Origin: Firmicutes bacterium UBA4049
GTDB lineage: Bacteria > Bacillota > Desulfotomaculia > Desulfotomaculales > Nap2-2B
Direction of reading: 5' to 3'
Assembly (NCBI GenBank): GCA_002382755.1
Contig: DFZT01000027.1
Coordinates: 1 to 8,312, forward strand
Length of the DNA: 8,312 nucleotides
Of this stretch, positions 1 through 5,881 are shown one piece after another. Every line of letters starts with the position of its first letter. Position 1 is the stretch's first letter. A program made the position numbers and the translations under genes. Under the pieces are notes generated by a model that did no database searches, was not told the DNA's origin, and was given only the letters and a program-made list of their open reading frames with translations.

Positions 1-189
1 GGATATATTGAAACTGACATGACACAGGGCCTGCCGGAATCTTTTAGGGAAAAAATGCTTTCCCGCATTGCCCTGGGACGTTTGGGGAGGCCGGAGGAAA
101 TAGGCTCGGTTGCAGTTTTCCTGGCCAGTGACGCGGCAAGCTATATAACTGGCCAGACCATCATAGTAGATGGTGGTTTGGTAGTGTAA
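1..189 (+). CDS. fabG: 3-oxoacyl-ACP reductase FabG, C-terminal part (5' truncated)
   Basis: The frame is open from base 1 and stops at TAA 187-189, giving the last 62 residues of a short-chain dehydrogenase. Visible family features are an early IETDM segment (the loop just after the catalytic helix and PG turn in FabG), a [10 protein letters not shown] segment, then [16 protein letters not shown] and a terminal VDGGLVV. That is the standard SDR/FabG C-terminus, which shapes the substrate pocket and tetramer interface. FabG reduces 3-oxoacyl-ACP to 3-hydroxyacyl-ACP with NADPH in the cytosolic fatty acid elongation cycle. The catalytic Ser-Tyr-Lys and the Rossmann fold lie upstream of the window and cannot be checked. 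The neighbours acpP and fabF make FabG much more likely than another SDR. There are 38 bases to acpP, consistent with one transcript. Confidence 0.93.
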   Translation, partial: GYIETDMTQGLPESFREKMLSRIALGRLGRPEEIGSVAVFLASDAASYITGQTIIVDGGLVV

Positions 190-214
190 AATAAACTACT
201 TTAATAAAGGAAAA

Positions 215-223
215 GGGGGGTGA
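215..223 (+). promoter_or_regulatory. strong ribosome binding site of acpP
   Basis: GGGGGGTGA lies four bases before the ATG at 228. The GGTGA end matches the anti-Shine-Dalgarno sequence well, as expected for a gene whose small product is needed in very large amounts. It fixes the acpP start. Confidence 0.75.
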
Positions 224-227
224 AAAA

Positions 228-464
228 ATGTCAGAAGCTATAGTCGAGAAAGTAAAGGCAATTATAGTAGAACAGCTTGGCGTTGAGGAAGAAGAGGTAA
301 ATATGGATTCTTCTTTCATCGAAGACCTTGGGGCGGATTCTTTGGATATAGTCGAACTTGTCATGGCTTTTGAAGAAGAATTTGATATAGTTATTCCAGA
401 TGAAAACGCGGAAAAAATTAGAACAGTCGGGCAGGCGGTTAAGTATATTCAGGATCACAGATAG
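228..464 (+). CDS. acpP: acyl carrier protein
   Basis: This is a 78-residue, strongly acidic protein, the usual length of bacterial AcpP. The phosphopantetheine attachment motif GADSLD is at residues 35-40, with Ser38 the modified serine, followed by helix II ([14 protein letters not shown]) that docks onto the FAS enzymes. The C-terminal TVGQAVKYI helix IV is also typical. The holo form carries growing acyl chains as thioesters between FabD, FabH, FabG, FabZ, FabI/K and FabF in the cytosol. It sits between fabG and fabF, which points to the FAS carrier rather than a polyketide or peptide carrier. The start ATG is supported by a strong GGGGGGTGA site. A stop at 462-464 leaves a 61-base gap before fabF, the largest in the window. 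Confidence 0.97.
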   Translation: MSEAIVEKVKAIIVEQLGVEEEEVNMDSSFIEDLGADSLDIVELVMAFEEEFDIVIPDENAEKIRTVGQAVKYIQDHR

Positions 465-472
465 ATTGTAGC

Positions 473-502
473 TTGATACGGGATTTTAAACAGGCTTAAT
501 AT
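473..502 (+). promoter_or_regulatory. candidate sigma-A-type promoter upstream of fabF
   Basis: TTGATA at 473-478 (5 of 6 to the -35 consensus) is followed after 18 bases by TAATAT at 497-502 (4 of 6 to the -10 consensus). It lies in the acpP-fabF gap and would start RNA just before the fabF ribosome binding site. It is an AT-rich stretch, so chance is a real alternative. It could give fabF-rnc-ftsY and the salvage genes extra transcription independent of acpP. Visual match only. Confidence 0.3.
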
Positions 503-510
503 TTATTGCA

Positions 511-517
511 GGGGGGG
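511..517 (+). promoter_or_regulatory. ribosome binding site deciding the TTG start of fabF
   Basis: A run of seven G lies eight bases before the TTG at 526. No ATG or GTG lies at a suitable distance in this frame, and the protein from the TTG begins QNRVVITGMGV, the usual FabF N-terminus. Together these fix the TTG as the start. Confidence 0.65.
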
Positions 518-525
518 CTTAAGGT

Positions 526-1770
526 TTGCAAAACCGTGTGGTAATTACCGGTATGGGAGTTATCTCCCCTTTAGGGCTAAATGCGGAAAGTTTTTGGGCA
601 AATTTAACATCAGGGATTTCCGGTGTAGATTATATTACTTATTTTGATACAGAAAATTATGCCACGCGGATTGCTGCCGAAGTAAAGGACTTCAATCCGA
701 CGGATTATCTTGAAAAGAAAGAAGCCAGGCGAATGGACCGTTTTACACAATTTGCCATGGCGGCCGCCGATCAGGCAATCAAAGACGCAGATTTAAAGCT
801 GGAAACATTGAACAGGGAACGCATTGGAGTAATTCTTGGTTCGGGTATCGGCGGAATAGGGACGCTTGAAGAACAGCACAACGTTTTAATAAACCGCGGT
901 CCTGACAGGGTAAGCCCTTTTTTCATAACCATGCTGATTGCCAACATGGGCGCGGGGCAAATAGCCATCGCGCATGGTTTAAGGGGATATAATATGGCCA
1001 CAGTAAGCGCCTGCGCATCCAGCAACAACGCTCTTGGAGACGCATACAGCATTATTAAACAAGGTCATGCCGATGTGATGATAGCCGGCGGCGCTGAAGC
1101 TCCCATAACACCTTTAGCTATAGCAGGTTTCTGTTCTATGAAGGCAATGTCTACTTGTAATGAGGAGCCTAAAAAAGCTAGCAGGCCTTTCGACTCCAAG
1201 CGCGACGGCTTTGTAATTGGCGAGGGATCCGCCATGTTGGTTCTAGAAAATCTGGATCATGCCCTTGCGCGGGGCGCCAACATATATGCCGAAATTGCCG
1301 GTTATGGATGTACTTGCGACGCATATCACGTAACAGCTCCTGAGCCGGATGGTAAAGGAGCCGCAAAAGCCATGGAACTGGCTATTTTGGATGCCGGAGT
1401 TTCAAAAAGCGATGTGGATTATATAAATGCTCACGGCACATCCACGCCTCTGGGCGACAAGATCGAAACCATAGCTATAAAACATCTCTTTAATGGTTCA
1501 ACAAGCCATCTTGCCGTAAGTTCCACCAAGTCCATGACCGGTCATCTTCTCGGAGCCGCCGGAGGAATTGAGGCGGTAACGTGCGTAATGACTATATATA
1601 AGAAAATAGTGCCTCCAACTATAAATTATGATCATCCCGATCCGGAATGCTGCGATCTCGATTATGTTCCGCATAAGGCGCGTCCAATGTCTGTAAAAGT
1701 CGCTCTGAACAATTCCCTTGGGTTTGGCGGTCATAACGTATCTTTACTATTCAGGGAGTTTGAAAAATAG
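526..1770 (+). CDS. fabF: 3-oxoacyl-ACP synthase II (FabF)
   Basis: This is a 414-residue thiolase-fold condensing enzyme of normal length for FabF/KASII. It condenses malonyl-ACP with a growing acyl-ACP, releasing CO2, in the cytosolic elongation cycle. The Cys-His-His triad is complete: Cys163 in VSACASS, His303 in NAHGTSTPLGD and His340 in SMTGHLLGAAGG. The conserved Lys335 (SSTK) and the gating Phe400 in the NNSLGFGGHN loop are also present. These positions coincide with E. coli FabF numbering, so there are no net insertions up to residue 400. Two His at the active site rather than His-Asn separate it from FabH. An active-site Cys separates it from the chain-length-factor type. Translation begins at TTG. 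It follows acpP and ends 4 bases before the preferred start of rnc. Confidence 0.97.
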   Translation: MQNRVVITGMGVISPLGLNAESFWANLTSGISGVDYITYFDTENYATRIAAEVKDFNPTDYLEKKEARRMDRFTQFAMAAADQAIKDADLKLETLNRERIGVILGSGIGGIGTLEEQHNVLINRGPDRVSPFFITMLIANMGAGQIAIAHGLRGYNMATVSACASSNNALGDAYSIIKQGHADVMIAGGAEAPITPLAIAGFCSMKAMSTCNEEPKKASRPFDSKRDGFVIGEGSAMLVLENLDHALARGANIYAEIAGYGCTCDAYHVTAPEPDGKGAAKAMELAILDAGVSKSDVDYINAHGTSTPLGDKIETIAIKHLFNGSTSHLAVSSTKSMTGHLLGAAGGIEAVTCVMTIYKKIVPPTINYDHPDPECCDLDYVPHKARPMSVKVALNNSLGFGGHNVSLLFREFEK

Positions 1771-1774
1771 AAGG

Positions 1775-2491
1775 ATGTACGAATCTAACCTCAGGCAGAA
1801 TATCTCCAGTTTAAAAGAAATGCTGGGGTTTGCCTGGAATAATGAAAAACTTTTACAAACAGCCCTGACTCATGGTTCACACGCATACGAAAACAAGACG
1901 CAGAATCTTGAAGACAACCAGCGTCTTGAGTTTCTCGGCGATGCTGTACTAGAACTTTCAATCAGCAATTATCTTTATAAAACATACCCCGACAGCGCCG
2001 AAGGAGAGTTGACCAAGATCAGGTCGACTCTTGTCTGTGAACCATCCCTGGCCAGGGCGGCCAGAAAGCTTAACCTCGGCGCCTGCCTCCTCATCGGAAG
2101 GGGCGAAGAACACTCCGGGGGCAGAAACCGGCCTTCCATTCTTGCAGATGCTTTTGAGGCGTTACTGGGGGCAATATTTTTAGACCAGGGGCTGGATTGC
2201 GCTGCACAAGCAGCAATTAACAGCCTGCAGGCAGTTATTAGTGATCTTATGGAAGGACGCGCCGGAAAGGATTATAAGACCGAACTCCAGGAACTTATTC
2301 AGCAGAAAGGGTCCGATCCTGCTAACTATGCAATAATCAGTGAGGAAGGACCTGATCATAATAAGTTATTTACTTCCGGAGTATACAGTCACGGACAGGA
2401 AATTGGACGTGGAACAGGGCGCTCGAAGAAAGAAGCGGAACAACACGCTGCCCGCCAGGCATTGAATAAGCTCAAGGGCGAAACATCATAG
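1775..2491 (+). CDS. rnc: ribonuclease III
   Basis: RNase III cuts double-stranded RNA in rRNA precursors and structured mRNAs. From the ATG at 1775 the protein has 238 residues, normal for the family. The catalytic domain (about 10-150) carries the signature RLEFLGDAVLEL with Glu52 and Asp56, and SILADAFEALLG with Asp125 and Glu128, the metal-binding set. A double-stranded RNA-binding domain follows (about 166-235), from DYKTELQELIQQKG to the GRSKKEAEQHAARQAL helix. The equivalent of E. coli Glu38 is Gln49, which is not one of the essential metal ligands. Start choice is uncertain. AGGGAG (1753-1758) is 16 bases from the ATG and only one from an in-frame TTG at 1760, so translational coupling to the fabF stop (1768-1770) is likely. 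An in-frame TTG at 1718, deep inside fabF, is rejected. The gene ends 8 bases before ftsY. Confidence 0.95.
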   Translation: MYESNLRQNISSLKEMLGFAWNNEKLLQTALTHGSHAYENKTQNLEDNQRLEFLGDAVLELSISNYLYKTYPDSAEGELTKIRSTLVCEPSLARAARKLNLGACLLIGRGEEHSGGRNRPSILADAFEALLGAIFLDQGLDCAAQAAINSLQAVISDLMEGRAGKDYKTELQELIQQKGSDPANYAIISEEGPDHNKLFTSGVYSHGQEIGRGTGRSKKEAEQHAARQALNKLKGETS

Positions 2492-2499
2492 GGGGAAAA

Positions 2500-3408
2500 A
2501 TGTCCTTTTTTGACAAACTAAAACAAGGTCTGACCAAGACAAGACAGAACCTGGTCAGCAAAGTAGAAGAATTGGTAACCGGGAAAAAGGCCATTGATGA
2601 AAATATCTACGAAGAACTTGAAGATATTTTAATCCAGGCTGACGTCGGGGCTGAAGTTTCCGCTGATCTGGTAGACAAGCTTCGCCAAACAGCAAAAGAG
2701 CGGAAAATAAAGGATCCTGCCGGTTTGAAACCTCTGCTTAAAGAAATAATCAGGGAAACCCTTGAAGAAGGGTCAAACGCTTTGAACATGGAAGGACCGC
2801 TTACCGTAATCCTGGTTATAGGCGTAAACGGCGCCGGCAAAACTACTACGATTGGCAAACTGGCCCACCGGTTTGTACAGGACGGCAGGAAGGTTATTAT
2901 TGCGGCCTCGGATACTTTCAGGGCGGCGGCCATAGATCAGCTGGAAATCCTAAGCAGCAGGGTGGGCGCCGAAGTTATTAAACACCAGGAAAGATCAGAT
3001 CCGGCGGCGGTTGCTTTCGACGCCATGCAGGCAGCCAAGGCGCGCAAGGCGGACATCCTTATTGTAGACACGGCGGGAAGGCTGCACATAAAAAGCAACC
3101 TGATGGAAGAACTCAAAAAGATCGCGCGTGTACTGTCCCGGGAAGCGCAGGGAGCGCCTCAGGAGGTATTGCTTGTCTTGGATGCAACAAACGGCCAGAA
3201 TGCTTTAACTCAGGCAAGAGCATTCGGCGAGATTATGGGAGTAACGGGAATTGTGCTGACAAAACTGGACAGTACTGCAAAGGGCGGCATAATCATCGGA
3301 ATAAAAGGAGCTTTGGGCATACCGGTAAAATTCGTCGGCTTAGGGGAAAAAATTGATGACTTGCAGCCCTTTATTGCTGAAGAATTTGTTGATGCCTTGT
3401 TTGCCTAG
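2500..3408 (+). CDS. ftsY: signal recognition particle receptor FtsY
   Basis: FtsY is the membrane-associated GTPase that receives ribosome-SRP complexes from Ffh and passes them to SecYEG. The 302 residues hold an N domain helix bundle (about 1-85) and a GTPase G domain. Visible motifs are the P-loop GVNGAGKTTT (108-117), DTFRAAA (138-144), DTAGRLH (190-196), TKLD (254-257) and the closing GLGEKIDDLQPF (280-291). GLGEKIDDLQPF, and the absence of a methionine-rich M domain, make it FtsY rather than Ffh. There is almost no acidic A domain, only a short amphipathic start (MSFFDKLKQGLTKTRQNL) that probably serves as the membrane-targeting helix. This compact form is common in Gram-positive bacteria. 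GGGGG (2491-2495) overlaps the rnc stop and lies four bases before the ATG. No smc lies upstream and no ffh follows. Confidence 0.96.
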   Translation: MSFFDKLKQGLTKTRQNLVSKVEELVTGKKAIDENIYEELEDILIQADVGAEVSADLVDKLRQTAKERKIKDPAGLKPLLKEIIRETLEEGSNALNMEGPLTVILVIGVNGAGKTTTIGKLAHRFVQDGRKVIIAASDTFRAAAIDQLEILSSRVGAEVIKHQERSDPAAVAFDAMQAAKARKADILIVDTAGRLHIKSNLMEELKKIARVLSREAQGAPQEVLLVLDATNGQNALTQARAFGEIMGVTGIVLTKLDSTAKGGIIIGIKGALGIPVKFVGLGEKIDDLQPFIAEEFVDALFA

Positions 3409-3432
3409 GGCATTGATTCGGAGTGGTCGGAT

Positions 3433-4203
3433 ATGACAAAACTTGTCGGTATTATTGGCGGCACTGGAATATATAATGCCGGAATGCTTGAAAAACCTCA
3501 AAAGGAAGTACTGGATACTCCCTATGGACAGGTAAATTTTTATACCGGGTCTTTGCACGGCAAGGAAGTTGTTTTTATTGCGCGCCACGGTGAGGGTCAT
3601 ACGGCGCCTCCTCACCTGATCAATTACAGAGCAAATATATGGGGTTTAAAAACTTTGGGCGTAAAAGTCATTTTTGCCATGGCTGCTGTTGGTTCTTTGA
3701 ACACAGACCTAAAACCGGGAGAAATTGTTCTTGTAAATCAGTTTTTGGATTTTACCAGGTCCCGGCCGCAAACCTTTCGGGAAAAAGAAGTCCTTCACCT
3801 GGATATGACAGCCCCATACTGTACACACCTGCGCAGATTGCTGGCTGCAATTACTAAACAGCTTGGACTGGCCTGCCATTATGGTGGGACATATGTCTGC
3901 ACCGAAGGTCCGAGGTATGAAACACCTGCTGAAACACGAATGTACAGGTCTTTAGGCGGAGACGTTATAGGCATGACAGGCATCCCGGAAGCGATCCTGG
4001 CCAGGGAAGCAGGAATCTGTTACGCCACAATTGCTCTGATTACAAATTTTGCAGCCGGTATTTCATCAATGCGTACACTTTCACATAATGAAGTTGTTGG
4101 CGAAATGTCCCGAAATACCGGAAATATTATTGCTCTTTTACAGAAGACAATTGAAGTCCTTGATCTTTCACGGGCATGTTCATGTCAGGAAATCCCTAAT
4201 TAA
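3433..4203 (+). CDS. MTAP/PNP-family nucleoside phosphorylase, probably 6-oxopurine (inosine/guanosine) type
   Basis: This is a 256-residue trimeric-type phosphorylase that would normally be auto-named MtnP. Family motifs are GGTGIY (9-14), RHGEGHTAPPHLINYRAN (51-68, phosphate and ribose site) and CTEGPRYETPAE (156-167). Specificity residues differ from methylthioadenosine phosphorylase. Glu163 stands where human PNP has Glu201 and MTAP has Ser178. Asn205 (ITNFAAG) stands where PNP has Asn243 and MTAP has Asp220. His218 (LSHNEVV) stands where PNP has His257, which binds the 5'-hydroxyl, and MTAP has Val233. By hand alignment this predicts phosphorolysis of inosine or guanosine to base plus ribose-1-phosphate. 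Methylthioinosine is a possible but weaker alternative because of His218. GGAG (3420-3423) lies nine bases before the ATG. It opens the salvage cluster 24 bases after ftsY. Family is certain, substrate inferred. Confidence 0.9.
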   Translation: MTKLVGIIGGTGIYNAGMLEKPQKEVLDTPYGQVNFYTGSLHGKEVVFIARHGEGHTAPPHLINYRANIWGLKTLGVKVIFAMAAVGSLNTDLKPGEIVLVNQFLDFTRSRPQTFREKEVLHLDMTAPYCTHLRRLLAAITKQLGLACHYGGTYVCTEGPRYETPAETRMYRSLGGDVIGMTGIPEAILAREAGICYATIALITNFAAGISSMRTLSHNEVVGEMSRNTGNIIALLQKTIEVLDLSRACSCQEIPN

Positions 4204-4208
4204 GGGGT
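4203..4208 (+). promoter_or_regulatory. ribosome binding site deciding the GTG start of mtnA
   Basis: AGGGG just after the previous stop codon lies about 11 bases before the GTG at 4219 and 20 bases before the in-frame ATG at 4228. The GTG is therefore the better start. The choice changes the protein by only three residues. Confidence 0.5.
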
Positions 4209-4218
4209 AAATAATTTT

Positions 4219-5280
4219 GTGGATACAATGCGCTGGGAAAAAGATTCGTTACTGCTGCTTGATCAGACCAAGCTTCCGCAAAAAGTTGAGTATATAGAGT
4301 GTAAAGACTATCAAACGGTTGCCAAAGCAATCAGCGATTTAAGCGTCAGGGGAGCGCCGGCTATCGGGGTAGCCGCCGCTTATGGCCTTGTCCTGGGCCT
4401 GTCGGAAAAGCAATTTGACACATGCCGGGATTTAATAGCAGAGGCAAAAAGGGTAGCCCGGGAATTGTCGCTCACCCGCCCGACTGCAGTAAACCTGCGC
4501 TGGGCCTTAGATCGTATGCTGCAAAAAATAAACGAGGTAAACGCAGCCGCGCTTACCCCTGCGCAGCTGAAAAATGCGCTTCTTCAGGAAGCTCACGCAA
4601 TTTTTTCTGAAGATATAAACGCAAATAAAGCAATGGGGAGCCATGGAGCAAAACTGATTCCGGACAGTGCAAGAATTTTAACCCATTGCAATGCCGGAGC
4701 GCTTGCTACAGCAGGCTACGGAACCGCGCTGGGTGTAATCAGGGCCGCCAAGGAAGCGGGAAAAGAAATATGCGTTTTTGCGGATGAAACAAGGCCTCTT
4801 TTACAGGGCGCCAGGCTTACCGCCTGGGAAATGGTCCAGGAAAAAATACCTGTTACCCTGATTACTGATAATATGGCGGCAAGCCTGATGGCTCAACAAA
4901 TGGTTGATTTGGTTATCGTCGGCGCCGACAGGATAGCGGCAAATGGAGATACAGCCAATAAAATCGGCACATACGGAGTTGCCCTGCTGGCCAGGGAGCA
5001 TAAGATACCTTTCTATGTCGCCGCGCCTGTATCAACTATTGATTTAAAAATAAAGCAGGGGAAAGATATCCCGATTGAGGAAAGAAATTATCTTGAAGTA
5101 ACACATATTTCAGGCCGGATGATTGCCCCTGAAGGAGTAAAAGTATGGAATCCCGCTTTCGACGTTACACCAAACAATCTAATTACCGCCATTATAACGG
5201 AACGCGGGGTAGTCACGCCGCCATACGATAAAAACTTGGCTTTGATTGTCGGGCAAATAGAATTCTGTAAAAGCAATTAG
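4219..5280 (+). CDS. mtnA: S-methyl-5-thioribose-1-phosphate isomerase
   Basis: MtnA converts the closed-ring 5-methylthioribose-1-phosphate into open-chain 5-methylthioribulose-1-phosphate. The same enzyme class also accepts 5-deoxyribose-1-phosphate. The 353-residue protein has the family hallmarks: MRWEKDSLLLLDQTKLP at the N-terminus, VRGAPAIG (43-50), RPTAVNL (87-93), THCNAGALATAGYGTALG (155-172) with the catalytic Cys157, ETRPLLQGARLTAWE (190-204), and GADRIAANGD (235-244) with the catalytic Asp237. The Cys/Asp pair and the short length separate it from eIF2B regulatory subunits and ribose-1,5-bisphosphate isomerase. Translation starts at GTG, 15 bases after the phosphorylase stop. The gene is followed by an aldolase rather than by mtnB, mtnW/X or mtnC, so the product probably goes to aldol cleavage and not to the dehydratase route. 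Confidence 0.96.
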   Translation: MDTMRWEKDSLLLLDQTKLPQKVEYIECKDYQTVAKAISDLSVRGAPAIGVAAAYGLVLGLSEKQFDTCRDLIAEAKRVARELSLTRPTAVNLRWALDRMLQKINEVNAAALTPAQLKNALLQEAHAIFSEDINANKAMGSHGAKLIPDSARILTHCNAGALATAGYGTALGVIRAAKEAGKEICVFADETRPLLQGARLTAWEMVQEKIPVTLITDNMAASLMAQQMVDLVIVGADRIAANGDTANKIGTYGVALLAREHKIPFYVAAPVSTIDLKIKQGKDIPIEERNYLEVTHISGRMIAPEGVKVWNPAFDVTPNNLITAIITERGVVTPPYDKNLALIVGQIEFCKSN

Positions 5281-5302
5281 TGAGTACTAGCATTAAAGGC
5301 AT

Positions 5303-5307
5303 GGTGA
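5303..5307 (+). promoter_or_regulatory. ribosome binding site deciding the GTG start of the aldolase
   Basis: GGTGA lies seven bases before the GTG at 5315. The nearby ATG at 5301 is in another frame and meets TAG after nine codons, so it is not the start. Confidence 0.5.
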
Positions 5308-5314
5308 AATTTAC

Positions 5315-5872
5315 GTGTGGCAGGAAATAGAAAAATACGGAAAAAAGTTAGTGGCTTATGGCCTAAACCACTCACATTTTGGAAATATTAGTATACGCGA
5401 AGGGGATACACTGCTGATCACCAGAAGCGGATGCCTTTTGGATGAAATTAATGAACAAACGCTGGTCGAGGTAAATATTCAGAAAGGAAACGCTGCAAAC
5501 GCTTCTTCTGAAACAATAGTTCACCGCCAAATCTATACTAAAACACCTGCACAGGCAGTAATACACGTTCATTCTCCTTTTGCGACAATAGAGTCTATAC
5601 TGATGACCAATAGCCGGGTAATTTTTTCTGAAGATACGGAAAGCAAAAGTTTTATGCGGAAAATCCCCATAGTTTCCGGAGAACCGGGATCTCAAGAATT
5701 AGCTGAGGAAGCGGCAAATGCTCTTGTTAATCATAAAGCGGTGATATCAAGGGGGCATGGTATTTTTGCCGCCGGAGCGTCACTTGAACAAGCATATATT
5801 TACACCTGCTCTGTCGAGCATATTTGCAAGATTAAGTACTTCTGCGATTTAAAGTCTTTCTTAATAAAATAA
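5315..5872 (+). CDS. class II (zinc) aldolase, FucA/AraD family, probable 5-methylthioribulose-1-phosphate / 5-deoxyribulose-1-phosphate aldolase
   Basis: This is a 185-residue short FucA/AraD-family protein. Visible motifs are FGNIS (22-26), TRSG (36-39), the acid Glu66 (SSETIVH), zinc ligands His84 and His86 (VIHVHSPFA) and the third ligand His148 in ISRGHGIF. So the metal and retro-aldol site is complete. It is about 30 residues shorter than E. coli FucA. Neither the FucA Tyr113 position (Ser105 here by hand alignment) nor the Tyr209 tail is preserved, which argues against dedicated L-fuculose-1-phosphate use. Directly after mtnA, it most likely cleaves the MtnA product to dihydroxyacetone phosphate plus (methylthio)acetaldehyde or acetaldehyde, as in the known DHAP shunt. 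A metal aldolase without the dehydratase's own features also argues against MtnB, which belongs to the same superfamily. Family is firm, substrate is inferred from context. It starts at GTG and ends 9 bases before ahcY. Confidence 0.85.
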   Translation: MWQEIEKYGKKLVAYGLNHSHFGNISIREGDTLLITRSGCLLDEINEQTLVEVNIQKGNAANASSETIVHRQIYTKTPAQAVIHVHSPFATIESILMTNSRVIFSEDTESKSFMRKIPIVSGEPGSQELAEEAANALVNHKAVISRGHGIFAAGASLEQAYIYTCSVEHICKIKYFCDLKSFLIK

Positions 5873-5877
5873 AGGAG
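5873..5877 (+). promoter_or_regulatory. ribosome binding site deciding the GTG start of ahcY
   Basis: AGGAG begins right after the aldolase stop codon and lies four bases before the GTG at 5882. No other start codon with such a site is present near the expected N-terminus. Confidence 0.55.
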
Positions 5878-5881
5878 TTGC

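Noticed and set aside
181..199. GTAGT / ACTAC inverted repeat around the fabG stop, considered as a terminator or operator
   Set aside because: The stem is only five AT-leaning base pairs with a nine-base loop and no U-run after it. It is too weak to call, and it precedes acpP in a clear operon.
757..768. GGCGGCCGCC palindromes (also near 6650) as possible regulatory sites
   Set aside because: They encode conserved Ala-rich helix residues inside fabF and ahcY. GC-rich Ala codons explain them.
771..1052. Antisense open frame of 93 residues across fabF
   Set aside because: It lies wholly opposite a well-conserved gene, has no ribosome binding site or recognisable motif, and is a shadow of fabF codon use.
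1718..1774. Upstream TTG extension of rnc by 19 residues inside fabF
   Set aside because: It would overlap the FabF C-terminus by over 50 bases, has no ribosome binding site, and the added residues match nothing in RNase III. The ATG at 1775 gives the family length.
3409..3432. Search for a SAM riboswitch or T-box ahead of the salvage genes
   Set aside because: The 24-base gap is far too short for either, and the upstream bases are ftsY coding sequence.
3639..3857. Out-of-frame 72-residue plus-strand frame inside the first phosphorylase
   Set aside because: It is fully contained in a conserved gene, with no ribosome binding site and no family resemblance.
4219..5280. eIF2B-like translation factor or ribose-1,5-bisphosphate isomerase as identity for mtnA
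   Set aside because: The THCNAG cysteine, GADRIAANGD aspartate and MRW...DQTKLP N-terminus are the MtnA pattern.
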